A stretch of DNA of 62,208 nucleotides, taken from the NCBI GenBank assembly GCA_016867395.1, contig VGJS01000020.1, positions 1 to 62,208 on the forward strand, in the 5' to 3' direction. Positions within the stretch are counted from its first letter, which is position 1. Every line of letters starts with the position of its first letter. This DNA is from Candidatus Handelsmanbacteria bacterium (GTDB lineage Bacteria > Latescibacterota > UBA2968 > UBA8231). Shown here in pieces: positions 59,175 through 62,208 of this stretch. A program made the position numbers and the translations under genes. The notes under the pieces are model-generated. The model was not told the origin of the DNA, ran no database searches, and saw nothing but the letters and a program-made list of their open reading frames with translations.

Positions 59175-60470
59175 ATGCAGACCGCCTTTGGCTCCACCCG
59201 CATCCATAAGGGCCAGCTCATCGACGGCACCGGCGCTGTCCCAGTGCCCAACGCCGTGGTCCTGGTCAAAGACGGGCGCATCGCCTACGCCGGCCCGGCC
59301 CAGGGCGCCCCGCCCGCCGACCCGGCGGCCCAGACCATCGACGCCCAGGGCGGCACCATCCTGCCCGGCCTGGTGGAGGCCCACTACCACCCCACCTACT
59401 TCAACGTGGCGGCGCTCGAAGACCTCGATATCAAGTACCCGGTCGAGTACGTGAGCCTGCTGGCTGCGGCCAATACCCGGCTGGCCCTGGAGTGCGGGTA
59501 CACCGCGGCCCGCAGCGGGGGCAGCCTCTTCAACATCGACGTCTGGCTCAAGAAGGCCATCGAGGCCGGCCTGGTCCCCGGTCCGCGCCTCGCGGCCAGT
59601 GGCCGCGAGATCTGCGGGGTGGGCGGGCTGATGGACTGGAACCCGGACTTCCGCAAGATCGGCATGGAGGGATTGGTGCTGCTGATCAACGGGCCCGACG
59701 AGGGCCGCGCCGCGGTGCGCGCCCTGGTCAAGGACGGGGTGGAATGGGTCAAGACCTATCCCACCGGGGACGCCGCGGCCCCCGACACCAACGACCACCA
59801 CACCCTGTGTATGACCTTCGCGGAGATGCACGCGGTGGTGCAGACGGCCCACAACCACCGCCTCAAGGTAACGGGCCATTGCCGCGCCACCGAGGGGATC
59901 AAGAACGCCCTGAAGGCCGGGTACGACACCATCGAGCACGGAACCTTCATGGACGAGGAATGCCTCGAACTCCTGCTCCAGCGCAACACCCCAATGATCC
60001 CGGCTCTGCAATTCGAGTACGCCAGCGTGAAGCGGGGGCCGGAGATCGGCATGCCGCAGGCGGTCATCGACGGTCACCAAGAAACCCTTGAGGGCGGGGC
60101 CGAGAGCGCCCGGCGCATCCTCAAGGCCGGCGGCCGCCTCGGCATGGGCGGGGACTACGGCTTTGCCTGGAACCCCCACGGAGACTACGCCAAGGAGTTG
60201 AGCTTCTTTGTCAGCTACGTGGGCCTCAGCCCGCTGGAGGTGATCAAGTGCGCCACCCAGACCGGGGCCCAGATCATGGGCCGGGGCGAGGAGTTCGGCA
60301 CCGTGGAAAAGGGCAAGCTGGCCGACATCCTGGTGGTGGACGCGGACCTGACGAAGGAGATCAGCGCCCTGGAGGACCGCCGGCGCTTCATCGCGGTGAT
60401 GCAGGGCGGCTTCATCCGGGCCGGGCGTCTGGCCACCGCCACCTTCACCGACGCCTCCCTGGTGCGCTGA
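59175..60470 (+). CDS. Imidazolonepropionase-like amidohydrolase
   Basis: 431 residues. VVLVKDGRIAYAGP, TILPGLVEAHYHPTYF (HxH), GVEWVKTYPTGD (Lys), KVTGHCRATEG and TIEHGTFMDEE (metal His residues), and MGGDYGFAWNPHGD (Asp) are the amidohydrolase metal site in order. Similar proteins are annotated as lactonases, prolidase-like or imidazolonepropionase-like; here a sugar lactone is the most suitable substrate. GGAAGGAGG precedes the ATG. Confidence 0.85.
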   Translation: MQTAFGSTRIHKGQLIDGTGAVPVPNAVVLVKDGRIAYAGPAQGAPPADPAAQTIDAQGGTILPGLVEAHYHPTYFNVAALEDLDIKYPVEYVSLLAAANTRLALECGYTAARSGGSLFNIDVWLKKAIEAGLVPGPRLAASGREICGVGGLMDWNPDFRKIGMEGLVLLINGPDEGRAAVRALVKDGVEWVKTYPTGDAAAPDTNDHHTLCMTFAEMHAVVQTAHNHRLKVTGHCRATEGIKNALKAGYDTIEHGTFMDEECLELLLQRNTPMIPALQFEYASVKRGPEIGMPQAVIDGHQETLEGGAESARRILKAGGRLGMGGDYGFAWNPHGDYAKELSFFVSYVGLSPLEVIKCATQTGAQIMGRGEEFGTVEKGKLADILVVDADLTKEISALEDRRRFIAVMQGGFIRAGRLATATFTDASLVR

Positions 60471-60474
60471 TGGC

Positions 60475-61611
60475 ATGAAGATCACTGGGGTCCAAACCCT
60501 TACCTCCTGGGCCGGCCTGCGCAACTGGGTGCTGGTCAAGGTAGAGACCGACACCGAACTCTTCGGCTGGGGCGAGGCCACGCTAGAAGGGTACGAGGAC
60601 AGCGTGGTGGCCTGCGTCGAGCGACTGGCCACTCGACTGGTCGGGCAAGACCCGCTGGCGGTGGAACACATCTGGCAGCAACTCTACCGCCACAGCTTCT
60701 GGCGCGGCGGGCCGGTACACAATTCGGCCCTGGCAGGGCTGGACCAGGCCCTCTGGGATCTGCGCGGCAAAGCCTGGGGAGTGCCGGTGTACAAGCTCCT
60801 GGGCGGGCTGGTGCGGCAGTCGGTGCGCCTCTACACCCATGTGGGGATCTACCAGCCCGAGCGCATGGTCGAGGACGCACAGCGGGATGTGGCCGATGGG
60901 TACACGGCGATGAAGACCGGGGCCTGGGCCGGCGACACCCTGCTCCCCGAGCCGGAGCGGACAGCGATCTTCGCCGAGCGCATCGGGCTCCTGCGGCAGA
61001 GCGTGGGGCCGGCGGTGGATATCATGGTGGATGACCATGGCCGGGGCCGGCCCGCCAGCGCCCTGCGCCTGATGCGGGCTTTGGAGCCCTTCAAACTGCT
61101 CTTCTTCGAGGAGGCGGTTCAGCCCGACGATCTGGAGGGGTTGGCGCTGCTGCGGGCCGCCGGCCCGCAGGTGGACCTTGCCGCCGGCGAGCGGCTCTTC
61201 AGCAAGTGGGATTTCCGCCCGGTGCTCGAAAAGCGCCTGGTCGATGTCATCCAACCCGATCTGTGCCACGCTGGCGGGATCAGCGAGGTGAAGAAAATCG
61301 CCGCCCTGGCTGAAGCCTATTACGTGCTGGTGGCACCCCACAACCCGCAGGGGCCGGTCTCCACTGCGGCCTGCGCCCACCTCGGGCTGGCCATCCCCAA
61401 CTTCCTCATCCTCGAGTACGTGCGCCAGGAACCATACCGCGACCAGGCCCTGCGCGAATCCTGGGTGGTGGACAAAGGCCATCTCGAAGTGCCCGACCGC
61501 CCCGGCCTGGGCGTGGACCTGGACGAAGAAGCCCTGCGCGCCAGCCCCATGCGCAAACACAGCGGCCCGGTGGACTGCTATGCCGCCGACGGCAGCGTGC
61601 GGGATGTGTGA
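60475..61611 (+). CDS. Enolase-superfamily sugar-acid dehydratase (galactonate-dehydratase-like)
   Basis: 378 residues. WVLVKVETDTELFGWGEATLEG, then ALAGLDQALWDLRGKAWGVPVYKLLGG close the capping domain; the barrel carries the metal Asp and catalytic His in IMVDDHGR, Glu in LFFEEAVQPDD, Glu in AAGERLFSKWDF, and His in LVAPHNPQGP. DxH after strand 3 and the HNP motif fit the mannonate/galactonate dehydratase branch. It dehydrates an aldonic acid to a 2-keto-3-deoxy acid. Four bases separate it from the amidohydrolase. Confidence 0.9.
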   Translation: MKITGVQTLTSWAGLRNWVLVKVETDTELFGWGEATLEGYEDSVVACVERLATRLVGQDPLAVEHIWQQLYRHSFWRGGPVHNSALAGLDQALWDLRGKAWGVPVYKLLGGLVRQSVRLYTHVGIYQPERMVEDAQRDVADGYTAMKTGAWAGDTLLPEPERTAIFAERIGLLRQSVGPAVDIMVDDHGRGRPASALRLMRALEPFKLLFFEEAVQPDDLEGLALLRAAGPQVDLAAGERLFSKWDFRPVLEKRLVDVIQPDLCHAGGISEVKKIAALAEAYYVLVAPHNPQGPVSTAACAHLGLAIPNFLILEYVRQEPYRDQALRESWVVDKGHLEVPDRPGLGVDLDEEALRASPMRKHSGPVDCYAADGSVRDV

Positions 61612-61632
61612 CCCCTGATGAAAGGATCTTCC

Positions 61633-62208
61633 ATGCTCAAGTGCTCCACCTCCCTGTGGTCTGCCGACCTGGGCAACCTCGGCGCCGAGATCCGCCGCGT
61701 CGAGCCCTATTCCGAGCGTTTCCACCTCGACGTGGCCGACGGCCACTACACCCCCACCCTGCTCTTCTTCCCCGACCTGGTCAAGGCCCTGCGGCCCCAC
61801 ACCCAGAAGCCCTTCGAGGTCCACCTGATGACCACCGACCCCCTGGCCTGGATCGAACCCTTTGCCGAGGCCGGCGCCGACGTGTTCATCTTCTGCTTCG
61901 ACGCTGTGCCCGATCCGGGCGCGGTGCTCAAGGCGATCAAGGCGCGGGGCGTGCAGGCCGGGGTCTCCCTGTTGATCACCGAGGATCTCGACCTGTTGGC
62001 TCCGCACTGGGAGCAGCTCGACGTGCTGACCGTGGTCGGGACGGCCATGGGCATCAAGGGCGCCTCGATGGACGCCGGAGTTCCGGACAAGATCCGCCGC
62101 GCCCGCCGCCACATCAACGAGCAGGGCCTCTCCACCCTGATCCAGGCCGACGGGGGCATCCGCCGCGAGACCGTGCCCCTCCTGGCCGCGGCCGGGGCCG
62201 ACTACATC
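61633..62208 (+). CDS. Ribulose-phosphate 3-epimerase family protein, cut by the window edge
   Basis: 192 residues are present. KCSTSLWSADLGNLGAEIRR at the start, FHLDVADGHYTPTLLFFPDLV (metal Asp and His), FEVHLMTTDPLAWI (metal His) and LDVLTVVGTAMGIKGASM follow the Rpe/AlsE pattern; LIQADGGIRRETVP has the catalytic Asp. The last turn of the barrel lies beyond the edge. It probably epimerises a ketose phosphate made in the operon. ATG at 61633 follows AAAGGA; an in-frame ATG at 61618 is weaker. Confidence 0.87.
   Translation, partial: MLKCSTSLWSADLGNLGAEIRRVEPYSERFHLDVADGHYTPTLLFFPDLVKALRPHTQKPFEVHLMTTDPLAWIEPFAEAGADVFIFCFDAVPDPGAVLKAIKARGVQAGVSLLITEDLDLLAPHWEQLDVLTVVGTAMGIKGASMDAGVPDKIRRARRHINEQGLSTLIQADGGIRRETVPLLAAAGADYI

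Overview
The window is GC-rich bacterial DNA from a heterotroph that carries many phytanoyl-CoA-type (PhyH) dioxygenases, Gfo/Idh/MocA-like oxidoreductases, xylose-isomerase-like TIM barrels, UroD-like proteins and RraA-like aldolases. A secreted glycosidase ends in a FlgD-like sorting domain (NYPNPFN motif). This mix suggests an FCB-group or candidate-phylum lineage of the Latescibacterota / Poribacteria kind. That placement is inference from gene content; there is no rRNA, tRNA or CRISPR array that I can see.

Layout. 1-5.8 kb is a decayed accessory island: two transposase remnants, an ABC1-kinase fragment, a DUF1016 (YhcG-type) nuclease remnant, a DUF2652 fragment and a large broken alpha/beta hydrolase. 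5.8-11.3 kb holds a sugar N-acyltransferase and a tightly packed set of FAH-family hydrolase, two MFS transporters, a PhyH dioxygenase and an RraA-like aldolase. 11.2-13.9 kb on the minus strand has a YafQ/DinJ-like toxin-antitoxin pair, a two-cluster ferredoxin-like protein and an NRAMP-related transporter. 13.9-18.6 kb on the plus strand encodes a nucleoside hydrolase, a GNAT, an AP-superfamily phosphodiesterase, a PhyH and a PurM-like protein. 18.7-24.2 kb holds a small Cys protein, a second RraA-like gene bracketed by direct repeats, a C45 Ntn-hydrolase, a radical SAM protein, a ThuA-like protein and a TIM-barrel isomerase. 24.2-27.8 kb (minus) is a dicarboxylate symporter, an oxidoreductase-like protein and a broken UroD-like gene. 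28-31.1 kb is a methionine unit: MetY plus a fused MetX-MetW. 31.1-36.5 kb is GH4, an epimerase, a NagB-like protein and a LamG/FG-GAP-type protein. 36.6-38.2 kb holds two minus-strand pseudogenes. Then come a malic enzyme, a UroD-like gene with lesions, a large S45 acylase (minus), and a plus-strand run from 43.6 to 52.3 kb (carbohydrate-binding domain protein, membrane protein, aldo/keto reductase, toroid-like protein, MMSDH, Ldh2-type dehydrogenase, Mug, cupin, quinone reductase).

The most striking unit is the eight-gene, translationally coupled operon at 52.5 kb to the right edge: uronate-isomerase-like amidohydrolase, secreted GH5, RuBisCO-like protein, Gfo/Idh, TIM-barrel isomerase, amidohydrolase, enolase-superfamily sugar-acid dehydratase and a ribulose-phosphate-3-epimerase homologue. 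It looks like a polysaccharide-to-acid-sugar catabolic pathway with a RuBisCO-like protein at its centre.

Two window-wide signals stand out. First, at least sixteen isolated in-frame stop codons interrupt otherwise conserved genes, often at a Tyr, Trp or Glu codon. Second, a family of intergenic palindromes has a conserved ACGTA-type loop and compensatory stem changes, partly nested in a longer 100-140 bp repeat.
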